Source of the DNA: Pseudomonas sp. Leaf58
Lineage (GTDB): Bacteria; Pseudomonadota; Gammaproteobacteria; Pseudomonadales; Pseudomonadaceae
NCBI RefSeq assembly: GCF_003627215.1
Contig: NZ_CP032678.1
Coordinates: forward strand, 62,001 to 126,000
Direction of reading: 5' to 3'
Length of the DNA: 64,000 bases
Shown here: piece by piece, positions 17,585 to 26,077 of the stretch
How positions within the stretch are numbered: position 1 is the stretch's first letter
Layout: every line of letters starts with the position of its first letter
Notes under the pieces: model-generated
The model's database searches: none
What the model was told of the DNA's origin: nothing
What the model saw: only the letters and a program-made list of their open reading frames with translations
Position numbers and translations under genes: made by a program

Positions 17585-19137
17585 ATGAAAGCCAAAGATC
17601 TGCTTCGCAACGCGATTGTGCTTAAGACGCAGGGCCAAAAAGGCCTCTCCGATCGCCTAACCAGCCTTGTGCGAGACATTGAGTTCAAGGGATTGTCGAC
17701 CCTGGCTGCCTATGTCATGGCTTTGGTGGACAATGAGCGAGACCCGGTTGTTGGCCTAATGCGTCAGGCCAGCACGGACGAAATGGTGCGAAAGAAGCTG
17801 CTTGGCAACGCCATTTTGAAAATGTCCACCTTTAATAAAGTCCTGAACATGCGATTCGCCGTCCCAGGCACACTGCTGATGGACGCGGACGACCCAGCAC
17901 TGGCAGACATTGTTGCGGTGCTTCCACCCAAGCTGATCAAGGACGTTCGCTTTAAAAACCCTCATCTTGACCGGTTTGACGAAGTGCTCACTGCCACATT
18001 CCGTTGGTCGGCTACCTGGAAAGCCTGTCGCAGTACGCCAAGGATCATCACCTCTACAAGCGCGCTCAAGCCGAGCTCCACCACGAGATTGGACAGGGCA
18101 AGAACTACAATTCCTTCGCGAGGATGGCCTTTCTGCGGCATGAGCAGCAGGACGAGTGTGCCCATTCATTTCGATTTGAAGGCGAGGATGGCTTGCGCTT
18201 CGCCGCACTGAAATTTTCGCCAAAATCTGTAGAGGCTTTTGCCCACACCTGGTACCCCCAGGATATCGCCAAAACCTATCTGTTCGGACATGAGCTGGGC
18301 CATTGCCTGACCTCAAGCGTGCTTCACGGCGAATCGTATGATCAGTTTGTTAGCGATGGCAATCGTGACAACCTGACGTTTCGCGAAGAGCTTTTTGCCG
18401 ACATCTACTCCGCATGCCTTATGGCCAAGATCACTGGCTCCTGGGACTTCCTGCCATTGTGCATCCTGCCGTTCAGGGCTTCTGGCAGTGTGACCCACAA
18501 TACCTTTGATGTGATGCAAAGCCTTCCAAAGTCCGGGGTTGATCCGAAATCATTCCAGGCGCTAAGTGATCGTGATCTGGTGATGGCTGCAGAGAATATC
18601 TACCGTGAGTTTGCTCATAGTGCCATGAGTACGCGGCACAAGCCTTTGCAGGATGCGGCAGCGTTGATGATCACCTATTCCCATCGAGGGGATCTGCACA
18701 GCGCGCAAGCCTTTGAGAATTCGCTGCGCACGGCAATCACCGCCGTTGGGGTCACCTCGACTGCAGATAATCAGCAGCTGGTAGTTCAGTTCATGATGAA
18801 GCGTGTTCAGGCTGAAATTGACCTGATCGGCATGCGAGGTCAGATGGGTATCTCATCGCAATGGATACGCGAGAGCTTGCTGCACCTTTCCACCACCATT
18901 GATGCCAGCGGTAACGCCTGGGCCGCCAATAACCTGGGCAGAATTGCTGGCCTGGAGGATGACGCCATGCGATCTGAAATGATGACCATTATGTCCGATC
19001 AGGCGCTTTCCTCGTTGGAAAACTACGAGCAGACGGCCATGTCGATCGAGGTATTCTGGGAGGATTGGGGCAGGGATGAGTTGAAAATGGGTCGAAAGCC
19101 GGGCCCTATCGCTGAGGAAAGGGCCCTCGATCACTGA
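17585..19137 (+). pseudogene. HExxH metallopeptidase-like gene with a frameshift near 18000
   Basis: ATG 17585 has an AGGTGA ribosome site. The first frame is good to about 17997 (..DEVLTATF) and then becomes nonsense. The next frame takes over with LVGYLESLSQYAKDHHLYKRA and runs to 19137. Restoring one C in TTCC at about 17998-18002 gives a single protein of about 517 aa. The second part has a zinc-peptidase motif FGHELGHCLTS and, downstream, REELFADIYSAC whose Glu could be the third ligand. There is no signal peptide, so it would act in the cytoplasm. No named family is recognised. The break is either a real inactivation or a one-base sequencing loss. Confidence 0.72.
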
Positions 19138-19138
19138 A

Positions 19139-20350
19139 TCAGCCGAAGATTTTCAGAATGCGCTCACTAACGGCGGCGATGTTGGCTGCCAGCGCGGACA
19201 TCGACTTGGCCAACTCCACAGCATCCTTGCGATACGACTCGTTTTGCAGGCGAAGATTCTGCGTCTTTTCATCGAACATCCGCGAAATCAAGCGGTTGAA
19301 TTCCAGCATATCCTCACCACTCAGGCTCATGGAGTCCGCCGACTGGGACGGTTTCTCAGCCAGTTTCTGAGCCCGTTTTTGTGGTGCTGGCGCCGGGGCC
19401 GGCATGGCTGCTGGTTGTGCACCACTTTGCCCAGCTTCTGCTGCGCGGCGTTCAAGCTCCGCCTTCGATGGGCGACCGGGTCTGCGTCTTGTTGCTACCG
19501 GTTCGGTGAGCTCCAAGACAGGAGCAGCCTGTTGTCCGGCATCGACCTGTGTATTTGTGGCGGTACCAGCCGAGGCTGCTTCTGCGGCCCGGCGCTCGGC
19601 CAGCTCCTTGTTGGAAGGGCGACCGGGTCTGCGCTTGGTTGGGGTGGCGGTGACCCCTTCACTTGAAGCAGGAGCTGCTGCAGCGGCGACGGCTTTGACA
19701 GATTCCGGCTTGGGCAGTGCCTCGAAGAACGATTTTGGGAACTCAGTACGGCCTTTTTCGGTGAGTTTGAAGGTCATCTCATCCATGATTTTGTCCTGGA
19801 TGACCAGTTCATTGGCAATGAGGTCGCCCAAAATGGCCTCATGACCATCAATTGCCATCAATTCTTCTTCGCGGCGCGTTTTGGTATTGAGCAATTGCAG
19901 TATTTGAAGGCGCGGCTCCAGGGGGGAGGGTGATCCGACTGGCGCGCCAGCCTGGGCAGTATTGGCCGAAGAAGCCGCCTGTTTCTGGCGCGAGCCTTGC
20001 TTGATATCCACCACCTTTTGGCCTTTGCCCGCTTTACTCGCAGGCGCGGCTTTCGACCCGGCTTTGGCAGCGTTTTTCGAGGCAGCTTTTGGGGCGGCTT
20101 TTGCGGCAGCTTTCGGGGCCGGCGCGGCGCTCAGCTGGAATTTTGCAGCGCCTTCAGCCATTTCAAACTTGGGTGGGCCGGGCTCAGCGCTGTTGGTCGC
20201 AATCAGGCCTTCCTTGAGCATCTGGTTAAGCGGAATGTTGACCTTGTTGCGCAAAGTGCCCAGCGACTTGGCGATTTCCTCAGCGGTCAAGGGGGTTTTC
20301 GATTTGGACAGGGCACCCAGAATGTCTTGGTGGGTAGCAGTGATATTCAT
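19139..20350 (-). CDS. Winged-helix protein with two AT-hooks (nucleoid-associated type)
   Basis: A 403-aa protein. Residues 5-55 form a winged helix (TAEEIAKSLGTLRNKVNIPLNQ and LKEGLI). A Lys/Ala linker like a histone H1 tail follows (about 70-120). A second winged-helix-like segment lies at about 145-205. Two AT-hook cores, RRPGRPSNKEL and RRPGRPSKAEL, lie near residues 240 and 288. The last 60 residues are a probable coiled coil for oligomerisation. The design suits a protein that coats AT-rich DNA or regulates plasmid genes. It is convergent with the metallopeptidase gene (1 bp apart). Function is inferred from architecture only. Confidence 0.78.
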   Translation of the reverse strand: MNITATHQDILGALSKSKTPLTAEEIAKSLGTLRNKVNIPLNQMLKEGLIATNSAEPGPPKFEMAEGAAKFQLSAAPAPKAAAKAAPKAASKNAAKAGSKAAPASKAGKGQKVVDIKQGSRQKQAASSANTAQAGAPVGSPSPLEPRLQILQLLNTKTRREEELMAIDGHEAILGDLIANELVIQDKIMDEMTFKLTEKGRTEFPKSFFEALPKPESVKAVAAAAAPASSEGVTATPTKRRPGRPSNKELAERRAAEAASAGTATNTQVDAGQQAAPVLELTEPVATRRRPGRPSKAELERRAAEAGQSGAQPAAMPAPAPAPQKRAQKLAEKPSQSADSMSLSGEDMLEFNRLISRMFDEKTQNLRLQNESYRKDAVELAKSMSALAANIAAVSERILKIFG

Positions 20351-20482
20351 GATGAGACTCCGTCGTACTCGATTTGGTGTGTTGCCGAGGCACGCTATGT
20401 TTGATGGAGCATAGAATGGCGCCGGAAACGCAAATTATCAAGTACTCGGAGACTCAAACGGTAAATAAGTGTCAAAAAAACC

Positions 20483-20779
20483 CTATTTCTTTTGCGCTTT
20501 TTTCACATTGCGCGGTTTTTTCATCAGGGTCTGGCGGTTTTTCAGCACCAGGTCGATGAACCCCGCCAAGGGCACCTGGTTCTTCAGCGGCAAGCTCAGT
20601 TTTTCGTAGATGCTTTCGCCGAATGCGGTCATCGAAGCATCATCCAGCAATGCCTGGGAAACCTCTTCTTTGCTTCTGGCCTTGATCAGGGTATTTACTT
20701 CTTTGAGGATCTGGCTGCTCAGTCTGATGTTGGCCATACCGCCATTGGCCAGGGCTCTGGCCGCACTCATAACACCCAT
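20483..20779 (-). CDS. Small basic protein, unknown
   Basis: A 98-aa protein from ATG 20779; a longer in-frame start would lie within the -35 box of its own promoter. A basic tail (KKPRNVKKAQKK) and a helical middle part (SSQILKEVNTLIKARSKEEV) suggest a DNA- or RNA-binding helper. No family recognised. It has its own promoter (20802-20830) and lies between the AT-hook gene and the second topoisomerase gene. Confidence 0.6.
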   Translation of the reverse strand: MGVMSAARALANGGMANIRLSSQILKEVNTLIKARSKEEVSQALLDDASMTAFGESIYEKLSLPLKNQVPLAGFIDLVLKNRQTLMKKPRNVKKAQKK

Positions 20780-20801
20780 TTTCTTATCTACCTTTCTGTT
20801 T

Positions 20802-20830
20802 TTATTAGGGTTTGTGAAGTATGTAGTCAA
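20802..20830 (-). promoter_or_regulatory. Sigma70-type promoter
   Basis: On the minus strand TTGACT (20830-20825), a 17-bp spacer and TAATAA (20807-20802). The start ATG 20779 lies about 15 nt after the expected transcription start. Its position rules out the longer open frame that begins inside the -35 box. Confidence 0.7.
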
Positions 20831-20853
20831 CCCAGTTTTTCGTCAATAAGCAT

Positions 20854-22542
20854 TTAAATCGGTGATGGCGAATTGTCCAGATCGGTGTGGCCAGGCGCCG
20901 GTTCGGCGACCACTTCGACCGAGTGTTGGGGCGGAGTTGCCGGAGCAGGAGAGTGTCCTTTGCTTTTGCCAGTGCTGCCGAGCGGCGCCTGCTTCAAGAC
21001 CTTCCAGGCCGATTGCAAGCGGGCATCGATTGAAAGTCCAGGGGCCTTTTGCGTCAACACCTCTTCGATTTTGACAGCCACCAGGGGCTTGACCAATTCA
21101 GGGGAGCGCTCGGCCACAAGCTTGAGCATCAATTGCCCGCGCCCGTTAACCACGCCATAGCGATCCAGGTAGTTATGGGCAGTTTTTTGCGCATGAATCT
21201 TGATGGTCGAGGGTCTGCCGAGCTCCTCCCTGACCAACCTTTCCATCACCACATGCCCCACCTCGTGACGCCAGAGTGAAACGCCAGCCTGGTGAGTGTC
21301 TGCAGGTCGCGCCAACTCATTTCTCAGGGGGTGCTTGAGGTCGCCAATGGCATCAGTGTCACGCACAAATTCCAGGCTGCCCTTCCAGGATCGTAAGACA
21401 TGCTCCCATCGCCGCCCGTCGTCATTGAGCTGAAGCTTGCCCGTTTCACGGGTAAACACCTCTCCCGGCTCCCCCAAGCGCATGCTGTGCATGGCAATGA
21501 CGCGCAAGACAGCTTCGTCGGTAGAAAGGCTGCTGGTTGGAATGCTGGAGTCGGGAACATCTTCGACCATGGGCATGACTGCTTCGTGGGCTTCGTAGGA
21601 GCGGGCCAGCTTCTCCCCTTGCCGAAAAGCAGCCACCTCTCGGTCGAATGGTCTGCTGTAGACCTGCGCCATCCTTTCGGCCCAGCGCATACTGACTTCC
21701 CCCAGTTTTCGGCTGTCAGAGCGCGGGTAGCTGAGCTTCCCCTTTTCATAATTGCGCTGAAGTGACTCCAATACCGAATTGAGGGGTTCTTTCAACGATC
21801 TGCAGCAAAGCGACAATGCCTCTGGGCCGGTGAGGGGTTTGCACTCAAAGACCTGCTGCTCCTGGCGGGAAACTTCAATCACCGGGGTGGGCAGCGCATG
21901 CAGGAGACCAAGCACCGTCTCGGCGTGCACCGATTGCGTGGTAGGGAGGCGCATGATCGCATGCCAGCCATCTGGCAATGCCTTGTCAATCACCACTGCT
22001 TCAGCAGGGTCATCCTGTAAACTCCTGACTATGGGCGTTGTGATGCGCCCCATACTCATGCGCCACTTGTCATCCTCAGCTGTCAGCATGAAACCCAAGT
22101 GACGATCGAATAAGCGCCGGGCTTTGGCCGCACATACCCGGTCGGCATCAATTCGCATCCGATTGATCTCTGCTTGCTCAACATGCTCGGCAGAAAACCC
22201 CACCAGGTGCACTCGGTCGACAATTTGATCCTTCAGGCACAGGTGGGCCACCTGGCTGGCGATGAGCTCCCCCTCGATATCGCTATCCGTGGCAATCAGG
22301 ACTTCATCCGCCGATTCAATGAGCCCTTTGAGCTTGCGAATCTGATCGGGTCGCTTGGCTTGCCAGGCAACAATGTGAGGGTTGTTTGGGTCGAGCGCCA
22401 GCCGATCTTCGGGCAAGTCATAGAGCCGGCCATAAGTGGCAAGGATCCTGTCGTGTAGGAACCCTGCATCCTTCAGTGCGGCACGTAATGAATCAACCTT
22501 GCCGGGTGCCTCGATGACCCAGATCCGGTTTTTTCTCATCAT
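20854..22542 (-). CDS. Type IA DNA topoisomerase (second copy)
   Basis: A 562-aa enzyme. TOPRIM motif TDSDIEGE at residues 85-92, conserved MSMGRITTP at 163-171, and the active-site region LSYPRSDSR with the catalytic Tyr at 272, followed by EAHEAVMP. It is shorter than TopA and has no zinc-finger cysteines; the last 50 residues are Pro/Ala-rich. It differs clearly from the left-edge topoisomerase (TDSDIEGE versus TDADREGE). It belongs with plasmid TopB/TraE-like enzymes and could unlink DNA during transfer. The start overlaps the upstream stop (TAATG), so it is coupled to the exported protein gene before it. Confidence 0.92.
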   Translation of the reverse strand: MMRKNRIWVIEAPGKVDSLRAALKDAGFLHDRILATYGRLYDLPEDRLALDPNNPHIVAWQAKRPDQIRKLKGLIESADEVLIATDSDIEGELIASQVAHLCLKDQIVDRVHLVGFSAEHVEQAEINRMRIDADRVCAAKARRLFDRHLGFMLTAEDDKWRMSMGRITTPIVRSLQDDPAEAVVIDKALPDGWHAIMRLPTTQSVHAETVLGLLHALPTPVIEVSRQEQQVFECKPLTGPEALSLCCRSLKEPLNSVLESLQRNYEKGKLSYPRSDSRKLGEVSMRWAERMAQVYSRPFDREVAAFRQGEKLARSYEAHEAVMPMVEDVPDSSIPTSSLSTDEAVLRVIAMHSMRLGEPGEVFTRETGKLQLNDDGRRWEHVLRSWKGSLEFVRDTDAIGDLKHPLRNELARPADTHQAGVSLWRHEVGHVVMERLVREELGRPSTIKIHAQKTAHNYLDRYGVVNGRGQLMLKLVAERSPELVKPLVAVKIEEVLTQKAPGLSIDARLQSAWKVLKQAPLGSTGKSKGHSPAPATPPQHSVEVVAEPAPGHTDLDNSPSPI

Positions 22543-23030
22543 TATTGGCCCGCATTTGCAGCCGCATTCCTGATTTGTTCGGTCACCATGTCACCAATGT
22601 TGGTATTGCCACTGTTGATGACGTCGATGCCGCCAACTTGCTGCGACTTGTTGTTGATACCGTTAACGGTGTCGTTCATTGCGCCACGGATCGACGAGTT
22701 GACAGTGTCTACCATGGAGCCAGTGACAGCCTTGACGATGGAACAGGCGTTGATTCCACCACCAGTGATCGAACCGAAATCAGGCAGGCCAGGTAGCTGC
22801 AAACCGAGGTCGCATCCGCCATCCGCATTCACATAAACAAACGGGTTGTTGGCCAGGCTGGCGTCGGTGTTGATGCCAACACAGGAGTCCTTGATCAGGT
22901 TGCCGAATACAGCGTTGGCTTTGTCGATGTAGGTCTGGCATGCCCCGGCTGACGCAGGCTCTGCATTGAAGAGCGTCAATGCGCCGCAAAGCGAGATCAG
23001 GGCGGTGAGTTTCAGTGAGATCTGTTTCAT
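22542..23030 (-). CDS. Exported protein, unknown (162 aa)
   Basis: Signal peptide with cleavage near PASA (residue 28). The mature part has four cysteines (about residues 31, 50, 73, 96), enough for two disulfides, a Gly-rich LPDFGSITGGGINACS stretch, then an Asn/Val/Gly-rich region. It looks like a periplasmic or surface component. It is in one operon with the second topoisomerase. I recognise no family. Confidence 0.65.
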   Translation of the reverse strand: MKQISLKLTALISLCGALTLFNAEPASAGACQTYIDKANAVFGNLIKDSCVGINTDASLANNPFVYVNADGGCDLGLQLPGLPDFGSITGGGINACSIVKAVTGSMVDTVNSSIRGAMNDTVNGINNKSQQVGGIDVINSGNTNIGDMVTEQIRNAAANAGQ

Positions 23031-23046
23031 GTCAGTAAATCCCTAA

Positions 23047-23526
23047 TCAGTTGGACTTCAAAGGCCATTGAGAGTGCATGCCGATGACCTTTCTCACCCT
23101 CATCATCGTGGCAATACGCTCGACCAGCTGCTTGGCCAAATCGTAGTGAGGATGGTCAATGACATTGTTGGTAATATTGGTTGCTTCGAGGTAGCACAAG
23201 GTGCCCCAGCCGATCGGACTGTCCCCCGCCTGATGATTCAGCCAGTGAATGGCGAACACGCAGGTGCCGAAGGGCATACTTACAAGCAGAGGGATCAATT
23301 TCACCAGGACATCCTGGCTCTTTTCATCAATGGGCAATTGGGCAACGCGGGGCAGTGCGTGGGCCATGCGGATGAAAAGCTCGGGAAGCTCCTTGAAATT
23401 GTAGGTGAACGTCTCTTTCTTCTCGAACATCAGGATGCAGGCCCGAGCGTCAGGCTGCATGGATCCCCAAAACTCGGCGACAGCCTCCGGGGAGAACAAG
23501 GTTGGTGCGGCGGAAATTGAGTCCAT
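23047..23526 (-). CDS. Unknown soluble protein (159 aa)
   Basis: ATG 23526 has an AAGAGG ribosome site 5 nt upstream; the open frame extending to 23601 runs through the promoter region. The protein is globular, with segments such as DVLVKLIPLLVSMPFGTC and YDLAKQLVERIATMMR. No signal peptide or recognised domain. First gene of the leftward operon that ends with the topoisomerase. Confidence 0.6.
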   Translation of the reverse strand: MDSISAAPTLFSPEAVAEFWGSMQPDARACILMFEKKETFTYNFKELPELFIRMAHALPRVAQLPIDEKSQDVLVKLIPLLVSMPFGTCVFAIHWLNHQAGDSPIGWGTLCYLEATNITNNVIDHPHYDLAKQLVERIATMMRVRKVIGMHSQWPLKSN

Positions 23527-23552
23527 GACGACCTCTTGGCCATTCTTTTTTT

Positions 23553-23607
23553 CATATATTGACTGATTGACGGGTAAATAGCCACCCCGTATGATCATCA
23601 ATATAAG
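23553..23607. promoter_or_regulatory. Divergent promoter region with two TATATTG-type sites
   Basis: CATATATTGAC (23553-23563) reads toward the plus-strand gene at 23631, and the inverse complement CTTATATTG (23607-23599) reads toward the minus-strand gene at 23526. Each site is 70-75 bp from its start codon and in the orientation seen upstream of the other plasmid genes carrying the motif. Confidence 0.5.
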
Positions 23608-23630
23608 AATAAATAAGTAGCGGTGGGCCC

Positions 23631-23846
23631 ATGTCTAGCCTCGTCCTTGCAAGCTTCCCAGCCTTTCCCTATACCCTCGAAGAAGTCGCCTCACCCGACG
23701 CGAGCTATAGCGGCAGATCGCACAATCTCGAAACCATCAAAGAATCTCTCGTTGGCTTGAACAAGTATTTCGAGTCCTTTTGCCGTGAGCGTCAGGTTGC
23801 CGATCTGAGCAGAAACCTGAACCTAGGCATCGAACTGGCCCAGTGA
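23631..23846 (+). CDS. Small unknown protein (71 aa)
   Basis: Starts at ATG 23631 after a GGTGGG site. The protein is soluble with a helical C-terminal half (ETIKESLVGLNKYFESFCRERQ). No recognised motif. It is followed 11 bp later by the exported protein gene 23858, so it is likely the first gene of the rightward operon with icmC, icmV and dotA homologues. Confidence 0.5.
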   Translation: MSSLVLASFPAFPYTLEEVASPDASYSGRSHNLETIKESLVGLNKYFESFCRERQVADLSRNLNLGIELAQ

Positions 23847-23857
23847 TAGGAATCCTC

Positions 23858-24988
23858 ATGAAAACCCTGAAAAAATACAAGATGCGTGGGCTAGTGGCGG
23901 CCATGGCTGTAACGGGCATGCTGTCTACCCAGATGGCGAATGCACTGCTGCCTACAACCGACCCGGCGCTCCTGGCGCAGGCCATTTCGGCGAACATTCA
24001 GCGTGCTTTCGAGTGGGCAAAAGACGAGGCCATGCAGCTTGCGCAAATGGATTTAATGGGCGCTCTTTCGGCATTAGAAATAGACTCGCTGAACAACGGG
24101 TTCGCCAACATGATTGCCCGCTTCGGCAAAACCCAGCAGGATATCCAGAATACCGAGCAGCTGGAGAAATCGGTACCCGCCCAGGACGCCTGTCAAACTG
24201 TCACGGTTTCCAACATCCTGAACGATGCCTTGTGCGCCTCCGACAGTCAGGTAGAAATCATGGAAGCGACCCGCAAGGCCATTTCGGACATGAGCCGGGG
24301 TAAACCAGTGGGGAATACCGGCAAGGGGCCGACTGTCGAAGATGTTCAAGAAATACAGGTGAAGCAGTCGATTCAGACGCTTGAGGTCTGCAAAGGCCTG
24401 GTGGATGCCAAGGGCAACTCCCTGTGTGAAAAACCCTCGTTGGCAATCAGCCCGCCTGGTGGTCAACTGGACGCCAATGAATACAAGGCGGTGATGATTC
24501 AGAACGAGCTGGCCGCCAACGCCATCACCCCTGTTGTGGCCCTGTCTGCAGGGTTTGGGGTGGAAACCGGTACCTACAAGCAGGCCAAACTGCAGGATGA
24601 TCGTCGAGAGAACGTGCGCAAATTGGCGCTGGCTTCGCTGGATGAGGTGACCATCATTCGCGATGGTACCCTGGAAGCCGATGGGCAGACCCGCAAACCG
24701 GGTGAATTGTTTGCCATGCAGAAATTCGCTGACGACCGCTTCGGCAGTGCCGACTGGCTTTGCCAGATAACCAACTCCTGTGCCAACAAATCAGCGAACA
24801 GCGGTTATGTGTCGCCGGATGAGCTCCAGAAACGTGCCGCAGAAATGGATGCGTTCATGCTCCATCTCTCCGTACAGCAATACAAGCAGTCCCTGCGTCA
24901 GGAACAGTTGATGGCAAACTTGGTGTTGATGAACCTGGATCCCGTCAAAAACAACGCAGACACCGCATCCGCACGCTCATCGAAGTGA
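23858..24988 (+). CDS. Exported protein upstream of icmC/icmV/dotA; paralogue of 13484-14602
   Basis: A 376-aa protein from ATG 23858 (TAGGA site). Signal peptide ending near MANA (residue 32). Shares the pattern NNGxAN...AR...DIxN...QLExSxP..DAC with the gene at 13484-14602. Further cysteines near residues 129, 178, 188, 308 and 317 suggest disulfides. C-terminal half is helical and Gln-rich. By position it could play the role of IcmX/TraW, a periplasmic factor encoded near IcmV/TraX, but I see no sequence proof. Confidence 0.7.
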   Translation: MKTLKKYKMRGLVAAMAVTGMLSTQMANALLPTTDPALLAQAISANIQRAFEWAKDEAMQLAQMDLMGALSALEIDSLNNGFANMIARFGKTQQDIQNTEQLEKSVPAQDACQTVTVSNILNDALCASDSQVEIMEATRKAISDMSRGKPVGNTGKGPTVEDVQEIQVKQSIQTLEVCKGLVDAKGNSLCEKPSLAISPPGGQLDANEYKAVMIQNELAANAITPVVALSAGFGVETGTYKQAKLQDDRRENVRKLALASLDEVTIIRDGTLEADGQTRKPGELFAMQKFADDRFGSADWLCQITNSCANKSANSGYVSPDELQKRAAEMDAFMLHLSVQQYKQSLRQEQLMANLVLMNLDPVKNNADTASARSSK

Positions 24989-24998
24989 AACTAATGCC

Positions 24999-25631
24999 AT
25001 GAAAACAACAAAAAATACCCCTTGGCTGGCCGCAATGGCACTCTTCCCCGGTTTTGCCAATGCTGCTGATGTGGACACGGTTGGCCAATTGAGCTCCCTG
25101 TTTTCAGTGGTGCTCGGCCTCGCTTCCTTCCTTGGCGTGCTGCTTTTCGCCAATGGCCTGATGGCCGTGTATCAGTCGCAAACCGGGCGCAGCAACAAAA
25201 CCATTGGGCAAGCGCTCATCCACATGTTCGTCGGCACCTTCATGTTATCGGTAGGCTGGGTCTACGGCCTGATGAGAGCCTCATTTGTGAGCGCCAATGC
25301 AACCGGCGTCAGCTATGAAGGACGGGGCACCCTGGCGTTGGACTCAGCCGCCATCTCGGCGGGCAATGCGGCAGCTGCCACCGGCTTTGGCAAGTTCATG
25401 CCAGCACAGACATTGCAGGCGGTCTTCGCCTTCGTCTTCCTGGTTGGGCTTATGGCCTTTGTCCATGGCATCTATCTGCTGAGAAACATTGGTGCCGATG
25501 GCGGTAGTCCGGACATGAAACGCGCCTGCATTTACCGAATTTTCGGTGGGCTCGTGTGTATGAACATCACCTGGTTCAGCTGCCTGATTGGCGGAATTCT
25601 AGGCATTGAAGCCATGTGCTTTGGAGAGTGA
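24999..25631 (+). CDS. IcmC/DotE-like type IVB secretion membrane protein
   Basis: A 210-aa protein with a signal peptide (ending FANAAD) and four hydrophobic segments (about 30-55, 70-92, 133-160, 180-203). The last contains RIFGGLVCMNITWF, matching the (H/R)IxGGxLxxNI pattern I associate with IcmC/DotE/TraQ proteins. It would sit in the inner membrane as a conjugation component. It lies just before IcmV- and DotA-like genes, overlapping the IcmV ribosome site region. The family call rests on the C-terminal motif and context. Confidence 0.7.
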   Translation: MKTTKNTPWLAAMALFPGFANAADVDTVGQLSSLFSVVLGLASFLGVLLFANGLMAVYQSQTGRSNKTIGQALIHMFVGTFMLSVGWVYGLMRASFVSANATGVSYEGRGTLALDSAAISAGNAAAATGFGKFMPAQTLQAVFAFVFLVGLMAFVHGIYLLRNIGADGGSPDMKRACIYRIFGGLVCMNITWFSCLIGGILGIEAMCFGE

Positions 25632-25633
25632 CA

Positions 25634-26077
25634 ATGGGCTTGTTCAACGAACTAAGAACCATGAGCCAAACTCAGATCAAATCGAATCTGAAATTCAAGT
25701 CTCTGGCCGAAGATGTGAAGGCCCGCGTACGACAAGAAGAGGATCTGGCCGAAGATCAGGAATGGATGGAAGCCGATGAATTCCGCTTGCGCTACCGCAA
25801 TGTGAAGATAGCCGCGCTGAGCGCGGCATTTTGCGCGCTGGTGTCATTCATCATGATCGCTTTCGCCAACACCATGCAGGAATTTCTCCTCGCACTGCTC
25901 TCGATGCTGGTGCTAAAATTGTTTTACGTGAAATTGAGTTTTTTGCTGTGGGCATCTCGACAGATCTTGGAGACAAGGGAAGTCAAATTCCTGCGCATTG
26001 GCGACTATTTTGCGGCAGTGTGTGCAGATCCACGTCAGCTTCTGCCATTGCCTATCGCCCCTAAGGTGAAACAATAA
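25634..26077 (+). CDS. IcmV/TraX-like membrane protein
   Basis: A 147-aa protein from ATG 25634 with a GGAGAG site. The charged N-terminal half (about 1-60) is followed by two close hydrophobic segments (about 62-82 and 85-105) and a soluble tail. Size, topology and position directly before dotA match IcmV of Legionella and TraX of R64. Residue-level similarity cannot be checked here. Its stop overlaps the dotA ATG by one base. Confidence 0.65.
   Translation: MGLFNELRTMSQTQIKSNLKFKSLAEDVKARVRQEEDLAEDQEWMEADEFRLRYRNVKIAALSAAFCALVSFIMIAFANTMQEFLLALLSMLVLKLFYVKLSFLLWASRQILETREVKFLRIGDYFAAVCADPRQLLPLPIAPKVKQ

Noticed and set aside
19139..20350. Histone-like phosphotransfer or AlgP regulator
   Set aside because: The winged-helix segments and AT-hook cores explain the composition better; no AlgP-type long KPAA repeat is present.
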